From Ruminococcus sp. Marseille-P6503 (GTDB lineage: Bacteria > Bacillota > Clostridia > Oscillospirales > Ruminococcaceae), in NCBI RefSeq assembly GCF_900604945.1, contig NZ_UWPB01000002.1, positions 1,178,001 through 1,242,000 on the forward strand: a stretch of 64,000 nucleotides of DNA, read 5' to 3'. Below, piece by piece: positions 51,927-61,384 of this stretch. A program made the translations under genes and the position numbers. Position 1 is the stretch's first letter. The number at the start of each line of letters is the position of its first letter. The notes under the pieces were generated by a model. It was given only the letters and a program-made list of their open reading frames with translations. It did not search any database and was not told where the DNA came from.

Positions 51927-53658
51927 TTTCAGCCACCTCCTCTGCGGAAAGCTGCGAAAGGCAGATTTCCCTGTATACATTACAGTCTTTAAACAACTGC
52001 TTATGTGTGCCGATTCCGGCTATTGCGCCGTCGTCGAGCACGATTATTTTATCGGCGTTTCGTATTGAAGATATTCTTTGGGAAACAATAAAAACTGTCA
52101 TATCCTTAGTTTTTTCAGAGATCGCTTTTCTCAGTCTGGCGTCCGTTGCAAGGTCCAGCGCGGAGGCTGAGTCGTCAAGCACCAGGATCTCAGGCTCTCC
52201 GACAAGAGCTCTTGCGATGGTAAGACGCTGACGCTGACCTCCCGAAAGGTTTTTTCCGCCCTGAAGTATCATGTGATCCAGCTTTTCCGGCTTGCCGTTT
52301 ACAAAATCCAGAGCCTGTGCGATTTCAAGCGCCCGGCATATATCCTCGTCGGAGGCGTTTTTATCCCGCCACTGCATATTCTCCCGCACCGTGCCTTTGA
52401 AAAGCGCTGCTTTTTGCGGAACCATTCCCACCTTGTGACGAAGCTGTTCAAACGGATATTCGCTTACCTCGTGTCCGTCAACCGCTATCATTCCGCTCTG
52501 ATACTGATAAAATCTGGGGATAAGGTTTACAAGCGTTGATTTTCCCGCGCCGGTTCCGCCTATTATTCCGATAGTTTCACCCTTTTCGGCGGTAAAGGTT
52601 ATATTGCTCAGAGCCGGCTCTTCTGAATCGCTGTAGGAAAAGGTAACGTTCTTGAATTCAACCGCCGGAGAGTTTTCTTTCGGCGGCAGAGTTTGGGTAT
52701 TTTCGTCAGTAACAGTGGGATCGTATCCGAATACCTCGTTTATTCTGATCGACGAAGCCTGAGCCTTGGTTATAGAGGTGACCAGAACCGCTACCGCAAG
52801 CAGGGCGAGAAGGATCTGATTCATATAGCTGGTAAGAGCGATAAGCTCCCCCTGAGTTATCCCGCCGATATTTACGTCGATTCCGCCGAACCAGATGATC
52901 GCGATTATAGCGGCGTATACTATGACATAAGTACAGGGATTCATAAGAGCGGATATTTTTCCGGCTCTGATCTGGAGCTTGAACAGCTCGTCCGCATTGT
53001 CGTGAAATTCTTTTTCCTCGTTTTTCTGACGTGAAAACGCTCTGATGACCCTGACTCCCGCAAGATTTTCATTGACCGTCAGAGTGGTTCTGTCCAGCTT
53101 TCTCTGAATGGTTTTAAACATAGGAACGGTCTTTGTCATTACAAGATATATTACAAGCCCCAGCACAGGCGCGGCTATCAGAAAAATAAGGGTCAGCTTT
53201 ACGGAAATCGTAAATGCCATTATAATTGAGCCGATAACTATAAACGGCGAGCGCAGAAAAAGTCTAAGGAGCATATTAACTCCGGTTTGCGCCTGGTTGA
53301 TGTCGACGGTCATTCTGGTAACCAGAGTAGAGCTTCCGATTTTATCTATCTCCGAGTGGGACAGGGTGTTGATATGCCGGTAAAGGTCGCGTCTTAGCTC
53401 GGTGCCGAAGCCGAGAGCTGCCTTGGCGGCGAAATATTGAGCTGTAAGGGAGCAGACCAGACCGAGCACGCCCAACAGCACCAGCACGCCTCCCATAGTG
53501 ATTATATAACGCTTGTCGGAGCCGGCTATGCCGACGTCGATTATTTTTGCCATAACCAGAGGAACCGCCAGCTCGAAGCAGGCTTCTATAAGCTTGAACA
53601 AAGGACCGACTATACTTTGAAGCTTATAGTTTCTTAGATATTTGAAAAGCTTTAACAA
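51916..53658 (-). CDS. ABC exporter half-transporter (Walker B Glu replaced by Asp)
   Basis: 580 residues from TTG 53658, preceded by AAAGGAG 7 bases away; the open frame to 53787 reaches into the promoter and is rejected. Membrane domain ~1-310 (LKLFKYLRNYKLQSIVGP start), ATPase with Walker A GGTGAGKSTLVN, intact LSGGQRQRLTIARAL, and Walker B LVLDDSASALD where Asp replaces the catalytic Glu. Together with the next gene it forms a heterodimer with one degenerate site. Confidence 0.9.
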   Translation of the reverse strand: MLKLFKYLRNYKLQSIVGPLFKLIEACFELAVPLVMAKIIDVGIAGSDKRYIITMGGVLVLLGVLGLVCSLTAQYFAAKAALGFGTELRRDLYRHINTLSHSEIDKIGSSTLVTRMTVDINQAQTGVNMLLRLFLRSPFIVIGSIIMAFTISVKLTLIFLIAAPVLGLVIYLVMTKTVPMFKTIQRKLDRTTLTVNENLAGVRVIRAFSRQKNEEKEFHDNADELFKLQIRAGKISALMNPCTYVIVYAAIIAIIWFGGIDVNIGGITQGELIALTSYMNQILLALLAVAVLVTSITKAQASSIRINEVFGYDPTVTDENTQTLPPKENSPAVEFKNVTFSYSDSEEPALSNITFTAEKGETIGIIGGTGAGKSTLVNLIPRFYQYQSGMIAVDGHEVSEYPFEQLRHKVGMVPQKAALFKGTVRENMQWRDKNASDEDICRALEIAQALDFVNGKPEKLDHMILQGGKNLSGGQRQRLTIARALVGEPEILVLDDSASALDLATDARLRKAISEKTKDMTVFIVSQRISSIRNADKIIVLDDGAIAGIGTHKQLFKDCNVYREICLSQLSAEEVAENEQ

Positions 53659-53743
53659 GATGATTCTCCTTTTTGAATTTGCTTGCGCCGGATAGGACTT
53701 CTGCCGGACGGAAGCAATAATTATAATTTGCGGACATAGAATT

Positions 53744-53773
53744 AGTATACCATAAAAATATAGCTGGTGGCAA
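53744..53773 (-). promoter_or_regulatory. Promoter of the ABC exporter operon
   Basis: Minus strand TTGCCA (53773-53768), 18 bases, TATACT (53749-53744). Back-to-back with the PAP2 promoter. Confidence 0.65.
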
Positions 53774-53781
53774 TATCTATG

Positions 53782-53810
53782 TTGCAAATTTGTTAATTTT
53801 GTGGTATACT
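53782..53810 (+). promoter_or_regulatory. Promoter of the PAP2 phosphatase gene
   Basis: TTGCAA (53782-53787), 17 bases, TATACT (53805-53810). Its -35 box lies 8 bases from that of the divergent ABC promoter. Confidence 0.7.
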
Positions 53811-53890
53811 ATATCAGCCGGCCGTAATACTGCGCCGGATTTCAGATGATACAGGATTTGTAAGCCTTGATATAAACGGAGGGATGAATT

Positions 53891-54457
53891 ATGCTGGAGG
53901 CTGTAACAAATGCGGATTTTGCAGTGCTTGACCTTATTCAGAAGCTGCATAGCAAGGCGCTTGACTTCATTATGCAGGCGATCACGGTTTCCGGAGATAA
54001 CGGTTATATATGGATCGCGGTGTGCATAGTGCTGATATGTATTCCGAAAACCCGTAAAATCGGAATTTTCACAGCAGTTACGCTTATCGTCGAGGTCATA
54101 CTTAACGACGGGATAGTAAAGGGGATAATAGCAAGGGAAAGACCCTTTATCCAGAACAGCGCGATAGATACGATAATACGTCAGCCTAGCGGCTATTCGT
54201 TCCCGTCGGGACATTCGGCTTCGTCGTTTGCCGCCGCCACGGCTATATTTATGCACAATAAAAGGCTGGGAATACCCGCATATGTTCTGGCGGCTCTTAT
54301 AGCTTTTTCAAGACTGTATTTTTATGTTCATTTTCCGTCGGACGTTATAATCGGAAGCTTATTCGGAATGCTGATCGGCTTTTGCGTAAATAAGCTGCTG
54401 AAGCTTATTCTGGAGAAAATCAAAAACAGGAAGGACAGTGATAAAAGTCCGGAATAG
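53891..54457 (+). CDS. PAP2-family membrane phosphatase
   Basis: 188 residues with about five membrane helices. The three phosphatase motifs are complete: KGIIARERP, PSGHSAS and SRLYFYVHFPSDVIIG. Such proteins dephosphorylate undecaprenyl pyrophosphate or phosphatidic acid/phosphatidylglycerol phosphate at the outer membrane face. Small size fits BcrC-like or PgpB-like enzymes. CGGAGGG precedes the ATG. It converges on the VanZ gene. Confidence 0.9.
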   Translation: MLEAVTNADFAVLDLIQKLHSKALDFIMQAITVSGDNGYIWIAVCIVLICIPKTRKIGIFTAVTLIVEVILNDGIVKGIIARERPFIQNSAIDTIIRQPSGYSFPSGHSASSFAAATAIFMHNKRLGIPAYVLAALIAFSRLYFYVHFPSDVIIGSLFGMLIGFCVNKLLKLILEKIKNRKDSDKSPE

Positions 54458-54484
54458 GAAAATCAGATTCATATAGTGAAGAAT

Positions 54485-54532
54485 AAAAAAAGACCTCGAT
54501 TCGGAACCTTATTCGGAATTGAGGTCTTTTTC
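54485..54532. terminator. Bidirectional terminator between PAP2 and VanZ genes
   Basis: GACCTC (54492-54497) pairs with GAGGTC (54521-54526), extended inward with mismatches, flanked by A- and T-runs on both sides. Confidence 0.88.
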
Positions 54533-55003
54533 TGATTTTACGCGCTTTTTAGCGATAACCGCCGAAACGGCAAGCGCCGACGCCGTTCCTGCCGCCGCTC
54601 CTAGGGTGTCAATAAGTATATCCCGCAGTTCGCAGCTTCTTCCCGGAACAAAATACTGGTGAAGCTCGTCCGAGCAGGCGTATATAAACGCAAAAGCTGT
54701 GGGAATAATAAACCTTACCAGCCTTCGCCTGGGCTTTACCGAGTTATATGCCAGTATTCCCAGAATAAAATACGCGGTAAAGTGAGCGGATTTACGCACC
54801 GCAAATTGCAGCCCCTCTACGACAGCTTCCCGCTGACTGCCCGAAAAGCCGTCAAATTCAGGTACTATAAAGCCGTATACGCCTTCTATGAGAGAGCCGC
54901 TGGTTTCGCTTGACGCGCCGGAATTCTGTGATGAAAACATAAAAATTACAGCGCACCATATCAATGTGAAAATTATAAAGAGTATCTGTTTTCTCCCGAT
55001 CAT
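54509..55003 (-). CDS. VanZ-like family membrane protein
   Basis: 164 residues: N-terminal helix (ILFIIFTLIWCAVIFMFSSQ) and further helices with RKSAHFTAYFILGILAYN and the family motif SDELHQYFVPGRSCELRDILIDTLGA. VanZ gives low-level teicoplanin resistance; homologues in gut Firmicutes have no defined role. The coding end reaches into the terminator stem. It starts within 4 bases of the CCA gene end (ATGA overlap), so they are coupled. Confidence 0.88.
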   Translation of the reverse strand: MIGRKQILFIIFTLIWCAVIFMFSSQNSGASSETSGSLIEGVYGFIVPEFDGFSGSQREAVVEGLQFAVRKSAHFTAYFILGILAYNSVKPRRRLVRFIIPTAFAFIYACSDELHQYFVPGRSCELRDILIDTLGAAAGTASALAVSAVIAKKRVKSEKDLNSE

Positions 55004-56331
55004 AAGATTACTTTCCTTACATATTCAGCTATCTGGTTTTTGTCGTTAGATATTTCCTCGGAAATAACCGCCTCAAGAATCTGCCTGAGGGCGGCGCCTA
55101 TCTGTTGTCCTCTGAGTCCAAGCGCGATCAGATCGTTTCCGTTTACGTTCAGATCGGAAATTTTCATGCAGGCGTTTTCCTCTTCAAGCTCAAGAGCGAT
55201 AACTGCAAGCAGGTCGAGGTTTTTCAGCTTTTCTTTTCTTTTATAGTCCGACTGGGCATAGGTGTCCGCACGCCGAACCTCAAGATAATCCATAAAGAAA
55301 TCAAAGCCGTATTTGGATATAAAACGCCTAACAGCCTTTCTCTCGGCGGGAATACGGTTGTCGTGCTCATAGATAAGGTCGTGAATGTGCTTGACAGCCG
55401 CGTTGCCGCAGCGCAGGCGGCGCAGTATTTCCGAGGAAATTTCTGCTCCCGCGAACTGATGCGTTTTAAAATGATTTATCCCGTTCGCGTCGGTAGTCGC
55501 TGTTTTCGGCTTGGCTACGTCGTGAAGCAGCATTGTCAGCCTCAGCTCGGTCTGGGGACGGCAGAAGCCTACGCTGCGGCAGATATGCTCCCAGACGTCA
55601 AAGCAGTGATGAGGATTGTTCTGAGGAAATCCGAAGCAGGGGATTATTTCCGGGATAAAGACCGCGATGATCTCTCCGTATTCCGAAAGCGCTTCCGAAG
55701 CGTTTTTGCCGCAGACAAGCTTTTTCAGCTCGGAAAATATCCGTTCCGGCGAAATATAGCGTAAAAGCTCCTTTTCTGAAAAAACGGCGCGCTTTGTGTC
55801 GTTTTCGATACTGAAGCCCAGAACGGACGAAAAACGTACCGCTCTCAGTATCCTCAGGGAGTCCTCGCTGAACCTTCTGACAGGGTCGCCGACGCACCTG
55901 ATGATCTTGCTTTTTAAATCGTCTGCTCCGCCGAATATATCGGTCAGACCGCTTTTGGGATTGTAGCACATAGCGTTTATGGTAAAGTCCCTGCGCTCAA
56001 GATCCCGTTTGAGCTCTCTGATAAATTCTACGCGGTCCGGGCGGCGGTGATCTGCATAGCTGCCGTCGCTGCGGTAGGTAGTGATCTCAACGGCGTTTCC
56101 GTCTATGATAACCGTAAGCGTTCCGTGCTTGAGCCCCGTATCTACGGTTTTGCAGCCGCTGAACACCTGCTGCAGCTGAAACGGCAGCGCGTCGGTGCAT
56201 ATATCCCAGTCGGAGGGCTTTCTGCCGATTAGGCTGTCCCGCACACAGCCGCCGACGCAGTATGCCTCATAGCCGTTGGCTTCCAGCAGCCCGATTGCGG
56301 CAAGAACGTAATCAGGCACATTTATTTCCAT
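55000..56331 (-). CDS. cca: CCA tRNA nucleotidyltransferase with HD domain
   Basis: 443 residues from ATG 56331, preceded by AAAGGAGC; the open frame to 56466 has no site. YCVGGCVRDSLIGRKPSDWD holds the nucleotidyltransferase motif, ERRDFTINAM follows, then an HD domain (MLLHDVAKPKTATTD). It adds or repairs the 3' CCA of tRNAs; the HD part may have phosphatase or phosphodiesterase activity. Confidence 0.92.
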   Translation of the reverse strand: MEINVPDYVLAAIGLLEANGYEAYCVGGCVRDSLIGRKPSDWDICTDALPFQLQQVFSGCKTVDTGLKHGTLTVIIDGNAVEITTYRSDGSYADHRRPDRVEFIRELKRDLERRDFTINAMCYNPKSGLTDIFGGADDLKSKIIRCVGDPVRRFSEDSLRILRAVRFSSVLGFSIENDTKRAVFSEKELLRYISPERIFSELKKLVCGKNASEALSEYGEIIAVFIPEIIPCFGFPQNNPHHCFDVWEHICRSVGFCRPQTELRLTMLLHDVAKPKTATTDANGINHFKTHQFAGAEISSEILRRLRCGNAAVKHIHDLIYEHDNRIPAERKAVRRFISKYGFDFFMDYLEVRRADTYAQSDYKRKEKLKNLDLLAVIALELEEENACMKISDLNVNGNDLIALGLRGQQIGAALRQILEAVISEEISNDKNQIAEYVRKVIL

Positions 56332-56500
56332 TGAAATCGGCTCCTTTCCTTGGATATGTAACCGCGGTGACCGCAGGCAGGCTGTGCTTATAAAGGCATA
56401 GTGAATAATTGCCGCGTTAATAAATAAAAGCTTTTTGGGAAAGATAAATTCTGTCACGATTAGCATATTTGTACCGTAATATTTAAGGCAGGTGAAAATT

Positions 56501-58012
56501 TTGGCGTTGAAGCTTATTTTAATAATCTGCGGAACAGCCGCCGGAATTATTCAGACCTGCGCGAATATTCCCCAGCTGGCGCTGATAGCTTATATACCTA
56601 TGTTTTACAGCGTAATTTACGATAAAAAAATAATAAACGGAAAATTCTCATGGCTTAAAAGCTGGCACATATATATTTTTTTCATGCAGCTTACCTCATG
56701 CTCTTTTCTTGTCACGATCTATAAGCTCATGCCTTTGCCGGCGGCTGTCGCGATTGTTCTTTCGGCCTTGGCGCTGCTGGCGCTTTCGCTCTGGCTTACG
56801 CTGCTGACCTCGCTTCCTGTAAGCTTTCTTGAAAAGATAAGATGCGGCAGAATATGGGACGTTTACAGCTTCTGCATATTATATACGGTCGGCGAATGGC
56901 TCTGCGAAAATGTTTTTATACTGTCCTTTCCCTGGTCCACCGTTTCACTTTCCGCGGTTTCGTGGCGGGAAATGATACAGTCGTCAAGCCTTATGGGCGG
57001 AAAGCTTACTTCGCTTATTATTCTTACCGTAAACGGACTTATCGCTTATGCCTTAAGCCGGAAGAACATAAGAGCAAGGCTTTCATATATAATCTGCGCG
57101 GTGTCAATAGTTTCGGCAACGGTGTTTTACGGAGCAAACCACATACTTTTCCTTAAAAATCTGACGGCTGAAAGCGGAGAAAATCTGAATGTAATGATAG
57201 CGCAGGACAATGTGGAGGGCAAGGAAAAATCCAAGCTGAAGGGCTCGGAGGCCGCAGAGCACTATTTATCCGTAATTTCTGAAAACTGGAGCGAAAACAC
57301 AGATTTCATACTGCTTCCCGAAACGGCGGTCCCGTCGAATTTCGACGAGCAGGCGGAGGAGTTTTCAGGCATTATGAAGCTTGCCGAGGAAAAGGACGTT
57401 ATAATATGCTCCGGCGCGTTCTGTGAAGATTCCGGCAAGACCTATAACGCGCTTTATGTCATAACTCCGGACGGCGCGGGGGAAAGACCCTATTATAAGC
57501 AGATACTTGTTCCCTTCGGGGAGAGCATACCCTTTGCCGGAATACTGGGGCTGTCTACCGTTTCCTGCTGCGACGACGATGAATACACTCAGCCCATAGA
57601 AACCGAAGATTACGAGATAGGCTGCGGTATCTGCATAGAGAGCATTTATCCGTCTGTTTTCAGAGAGCAGGCGGAGCAGGGAGGGGAATTTTTTGTTATC
57701 CCCACAAACGATTCATGGTTCGGCAAAAGCTTTGCCAGATATGCGCATTACCGCCACAGTATCCTGAGATCGGTTGAAAATCAGCGCTACACGTTGCGCT
57801 CCGGAAACTGTGGTATATCCGCGGTAATTACTCCCTGGGGAGACGAATCGTCGGCTCTAAAAAGCTCGGAGCGCGCTGTGATTGCCGACAGCATCAAATT
57901 GCTCAGTACGGAAAGCGTTTATACCCAAACCGGCGACGGGTTATATATCTCTCTTTGCATACTTTATCTGACCGTTCGTTTTTTTATTTGCGCGACAAGC
58001 TTAAAAGTCTAA
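56501..58012 (+). CDS. lnt: Apolipoprotein N-acyltransferase-like protein
   Basis: About 503 residues from TTG 56501 (AGGTGA 5 bases upstream; GTG 56492 also possible). Seven or so membrane helices to ~residue 220, then a nitrilase domain with the Lnt triad: Glu in FILLPETAVPSNF, Lys in YYKQILVPFGE and Cys in GCGICIESIYPSVF. Lnt transfers an acyl chain to the N-terminus of lipoproteins. In monoderm Firmicutes this enzyme is less common, so the activity deserves care. Its 3' end overlaps that of the convergent GH36 gene by 12 bases. Confidence 0.82.
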   Translation: MALKLILIICGTAAGIIQTCANIPQLALIAYIPMFYSVIYDKKIINGKFSWLKSWHIYIFFMQLTSCSFLVTIYKLMPLPAAVAIVLSALALLALSLWLTLLTSLPVSFLEKIRCGRIWDVYSFCILYTVGEWLCENVFILSFPWSTVSLSAVSWREMIQSSSLMGGKLTSLIILTVNGLIAYALSRKNIRARLSYIICAVSIVSATVFYGANHILFLKNLTAESGENLNVMIAQDNVEGKEKSKLKGSEAAEHYLSVISENWSENTDFILLPETAVPSNFDEQAEEFSGIMKLAEEKDVIICSGAFCEDSGKTYNALYVITPDGAGERPYYKQILVPFGESIPFAGILGLSTVSCCDDDEYTQPIETEDYEIGCGICIESIYPSVFREQAEQGGEFFVIPTNDSWFGKSFARYAHYRHSILRSVENQRYTLRSGNCGISAVITPWGDESSALKSSERAVIADSIKLLSTESVYTQTGDGLYISLCILYLTVRFFICATSLKV

Positions 58013-60133
58013 TCTGAAAAGGCGCGCGGTATAAGGCTTTCTCAGCTGGACGGAAACGGCTGACGTTTCTTTGCTGTAAGCGAATTTTTCCTCGTTGAAG
58101 GACGGATAGATACAGCTTATTTCAGCGTCCCTGCCGTTCAGGAATCTGACGGGAAGCACACAGGTATCGTCCTTGCTTTCTCTTCTCCAAACGGCAAGAT
58201 ACGCGGAGCTTTCGGTGCGCAGCCCCAGCGATACCCATTCGTCGGAAAAGCCGGAGGGCCCAAGGCTCCAGAAAGGAACGGCTTTTTTGATATCGGCTCT
58301 TATCTTTCTGTAAACAGAAAGCGCTTCTTTGACCAGAGCCTTTCTTTCCGCTTCTATCTGACCGAGATGACCGCTCTGATGAATGCGAAGCAACATGGCG
58401 TTCACCATATTGAATACTACCTCCTCCTTATCGCCGGAGGTCATAGGATAGCTCCAGATCGCCGATTGCTCGGGACAGAGGGCGGAAGGCGAATTTGCCG
58501 CTATGGTGCAGTATTTTCTGTAGTCGTCCTGGTCTGAGGTAGACTGTATGGAGTAACGCGACAGCATAGCGTAATCCATTCTCAGTCCGCCGGAGGAGCA
58601 GTTTTCGATTATAAGCTTCGGATATTTTTTGAAAATACCGTCAAGCCAGGACAGATATGCCCGCTCGTGCTGCAAAAGCCCGTCGCCTACGCTGTCGCAG
58701 TTCTGCTCCGTTCCGATACCCGGCTCGATATTGTAATCCATTTTTATATATCCAACGCCGTATTCCGAAACAAGTCTGCCGATAACTTCGTTCGCATGAG
58801 CGATTACCTTAGGATTTCTGAAATCAAGCTGGTATCGAGAACGGTCGAAAACTCTCTTACCGTGGCGTGTAAAGAACCAGGAATCGTCGCATACCGTTTC
58901 AGCCATAGGACATTTTATTCCCATAACCTCAAGCTCCAGCCATACTCCGGGGATCATTCCCTTGGAACGTATATAATCGGTCACTTCCTTCAGACCGTTG
59001 GGGAAACGGCGGCGGCTTTCCTGCCATTCGCCTACCCAGTCCCACCAGAAGCCGTCGGCATACCAGCCCGCGTCAATGCAGAAGTATTCGCAGCCTGCCT
59101 CGGCGGCGGCGTCTATAAGCGGCAGCTCCTTTTCGGCAGTCGGGTCGCCCCACAGACAGTTCATATAGTCGTTGAAAATAACCGCAAGTCTTTCGTTGTC
59201 GGCATTGCGGCGGCGTATTTTACGGCGGTATTTCGTAAGCTCTCCCATTGCCGCGTCAAAGCAGCAGCCGCCGTTCTCGGCGCCGCTCCTGCAAACGCCC
59301 ACGGCGCACGGTACGGATTCAAAGCTGTCCCCCGGCTTTAGGACTCTGCACCAGTGGGATTCGATTTCCGAGGGTCCTGAAAGCTGAAGATACAAATGCC
59401 CCTCTTGATCGGAAATTTCCCAGTGCCATGAGCCGTTGTGCTCGATCTGCCAGAAGATCGCCGAGCCTGTTTCGGTATTTTCAAGAAAGCCCATAGGTAT
59501 GTATTCCTTAGCCGACCAGTTGCCGACGTTGGTAAAGCCGATAACCTTCGAGGAATGCTGATATTCCTTGGGCTGGCACTGCTCCACGCCTAGCTGAGGA
59601 AGAGTATATTTCGTCCATTGCAGCTCTCTCTGCCATGAGTTGTGGCATACGGAAAGTTCCATTTTCTTATCCTGCATAAGCAGGCCTTCCTTTTCAATTC
59701 CGTTGATATTGAAGGAGGATACATATTCAAGCGTAAGCTCCTCAGTTCCGTTATTAGCTACGGTCGTCCACGACCTTGCAACGGATACGCCGTTGTAAAA
59801 CTGAAAATGAGAAACCGCCTCAAGTCCCGTTTCTTCATCGTATGTGGTGATTTCAAGCTTTCTGCCCAGTTGGTTTGCAGTATCCTTAAAATCCCTGAAA
59901 TTCATACGGTATCCCGGCGCGGTCACGATATACTTGTTGCCGTGACGCTCATACGGCCTGTCAAGCCCGGAAACGTTTATCTCCACCAGACGGAAGCCGA
60001 GCGTTCCGGTGCGGGAGGTAATGTTTCTTTCGTCAAAGGGCAGGGCGGAGAAATGCAGCAGCTTGGCTTCGTTTTCGTCGTTTATTTCAAGCGCGAAATG
60101 TATTCCGTTTTCGCATAGCTCGATTCTTTTCAT
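58001..60133 (-). CDS. Alpha-galactosidase, glycoside hydrolase family 36
   Basis: 710 residues, without signal peptide, so cytoplasmic. Catalytic nucleophile Asp in YIKMDYNIEPG, acid/base Asp in QSTSDQDDYRKY, plus the substrate-binding FCIDAGWYADGFWWDWVGEW and ENCSSGGLRMDY. Hydrolyses terminal alpha-1,6-galactosides such as melibiose or raffinose after import. No transporter is beside it, suggesting the sugar enters by a distant system. The stop overlaps the convergent Lnt gene; the 200-base gap upstream, 60134-60333, shows no recognised site. Confidence 0.92.
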   Translation of the reverse strand: MKRIELCENGIHFALEINDENEAKLLHFSALPFDERNITSRTGTLGFRLVEINVSGLDRPYERHGNKYIVTAPGYRMNFRDFKDTANQLGRKLEITTYDEETGLEAVSHFQFYNGVSVARSWTTVANNGTEELTLEYVSSFNINGIEKEGLLMQDKKMELSVCHNSWQRELQWTKYTLPQLGVEQCQPKEYQHSSKVIGFTNVGNWSAKEYIPMGFLENTETGSAIFWQIEHNGSWHWEISDQEGHLYLQLSGPSEIESHWCRVLKPGDSFESVPCAVGVCRSGAENGGCCFDAAMGELTKYRRKIRRRNADNERLAVIFNDYMNCLWGDPTAEKELPLIDAAAEAGCEYFCIDAGWYADGFWWDWVGEWQESRRRFPNGLKEVTDYIRSKGMIPGVWLELEVMGIKCPMAETVCDDSWFFTRHGKRVFDRSRYQLDFRNPKVIAHANEVIGRLVSEYGVGYIKMDYNIEPGIGTEQNCDSVGDGLLQHERAYLSWLDGIFKKYPKLIIENCSSGGLRMDYAMLSRYSIQSTSDQDDYRKYCTIAANSPSALCPEQSAIWSYPMTSGDKEEVVFNMVNAMLLRIHQSGHLGQIEAERKALVKEALSVYRKIRADIKKAVPFWSLGPSGFSDEWVSLGLRTESSAYLAVWRRESKDDTCVLPVRFLNGRDAEISCIYPSFNEEKFAYSKETSAVSVQLRKPYTARLFRLDF

Positions 60134-60333
60134 AGCCTTTTAATCCTTTCATACGCTTTGAATTTTGGAGCCGATCATTTTGTATTCCTTAAACGCACAG
60201 CTCAGGAAAGATAAAATCCTTTCTTTATTATAGCCAAGCCCTCTCTGCGCTAGGAGCGTTATGTAAATATCAGGCGGAAAATGTCGGCAATTTTAGTTTT
60301 AATTTTATGCTCGTTCGTAATATTTTTTACAAC

Positions 60334-61356
60334 CTATCTTACTGCGGCAGCAAAGCCGTCTTTATAGTAAAATTGCAGAAATCCGCGGCTTGCGGCACGT
60401 TTTTCCAGTCTGTCCTTCGTGTCGTATTCAAGAATTACGGTTTGCTTGTCCGTAAGGTCGCAGTCGGCAGGCTTCTGAACCTGAACTATATACATAGGCA
60501 TTGAGAAGCCGTCGTCCGCCGTTTCATATATTTTCTGCAACGATATGACTTTGCTGCCTTTACCGTTTACAGTTACCGAAATATCGTCCGTTTCAAGCTC
60601 GGGCGCTATATCGGTTACATTGAATGTGTTTTTTCCGAGAATTATGTTATACTCGTCTTTTTTGTAATAAAGCATGGGACGGAAGGAAAGAAATAAATTG
60701 TTTATTCCGCCGTTGTCTGTAAACAGGTTAAGAGAATAAACTTCACCGCTGCCTATTTTTAGATCGACGGTTTCGTCGCGGTCGGCGATAAAATGCCAGC
60801 CCCAGCATTCTAGAGAGCCGCTGCCGTAGCTGTTGTCGTCGGAGTAAACAGCGTTGTAAAGTCCGTTGGGTATCTTGAGCGAATAGCTTCCGCATTTATC
60901 GGTCCATGCTCCTATAATATACGGACCGTCCTCAAAGCCGTAACGGTACAGCATTACCGCCGCCGGAAAAGGGCTTCCGTCGAAATCCGATACATTTCCC
61001 GATATTACGGAGTAACCGCATTTTTTGTCAAGCTCGCAGCGCTGAGAGCCGCTTGTACAGGAAACGTGAATAAAGTCAGGATAACAGTCCTTGTTTTCAT
61101 ATATTTTGATCAGGGCATTTTTTTCCACGGCCTTTACATAGATCCCGTCAGAGAAGCCGTCGTTGGTTATTTCAGCGTTTTTCTCAAATACCAGACTTGT
61201 TCCGCAGTAGGCGCAGACGCAAACGTTCAGCGGGAAGGTCAGCTCTGTAAATTCACAGTATATTCCTATATGCGAGCCTGTGCTGAAAAAATCCGGCTGT
61301 AAAAATTCGTCTTTGCTTTGTTTGCAGTTAAAATACCAAACGTCCTTGATTTCCAT
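60334..61356 (-). CDS. Unrecognised cytoplasmic protein with carboxypeptidase-regulatory-like domain
   Basis: 340 residues, no signal peptide, fourteen cysteines spread along the chain. Residues ~115-200 (SVISGNVSDFDGSPFPAAVM ... GSYSLKIPNGLYNAVYSDDN) look like the beta-sandwich carboxypeptidase regulatory-like fold. Residues 1-110 and 210-340 resemble no family I know; the C-terminal part repeats beta-type strands. GGAGGA precedes the ATG. It starts 28 bases after coaBC and ends 200 bases before the GH36 gene start, so it could be a coaBC operon member. Function unknown. Confidence 0.6.
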   Translation of the reverse strand: MEIKDVWYFNCKQSKDEFLQPDFFSTGSHIGIYCEFTELTFPLNVCVCAYCGTSLVFEKNAEITNDGFSDGIYVKAVEKNALIKIYENKDCYPDFIHVSCTSGSQRCELDKKCGYSVISGNVSDFDGSPFPAAVMLYRYGFEDGPYIIGAWTDKCGSYSLKIPNGLYNAVYSDDNSYGSGSLECWGWHFIADRDETVDLKIGSGEVYSLNLFTDNGGINNLFLSFRPMLYYKKDEYNIILGKNTFNVTDIAPELETDDISVTVNGKGSKVISLQKIYETADDGFSMPMYIVQVQKPADCDLTDKQTVILEYDTKDRLEKRAASRGFLQFYYKDGFAAAVR

Positions 61357-61384
61357 AATATAGTCCTCCGTTTTCTTTAAAATA

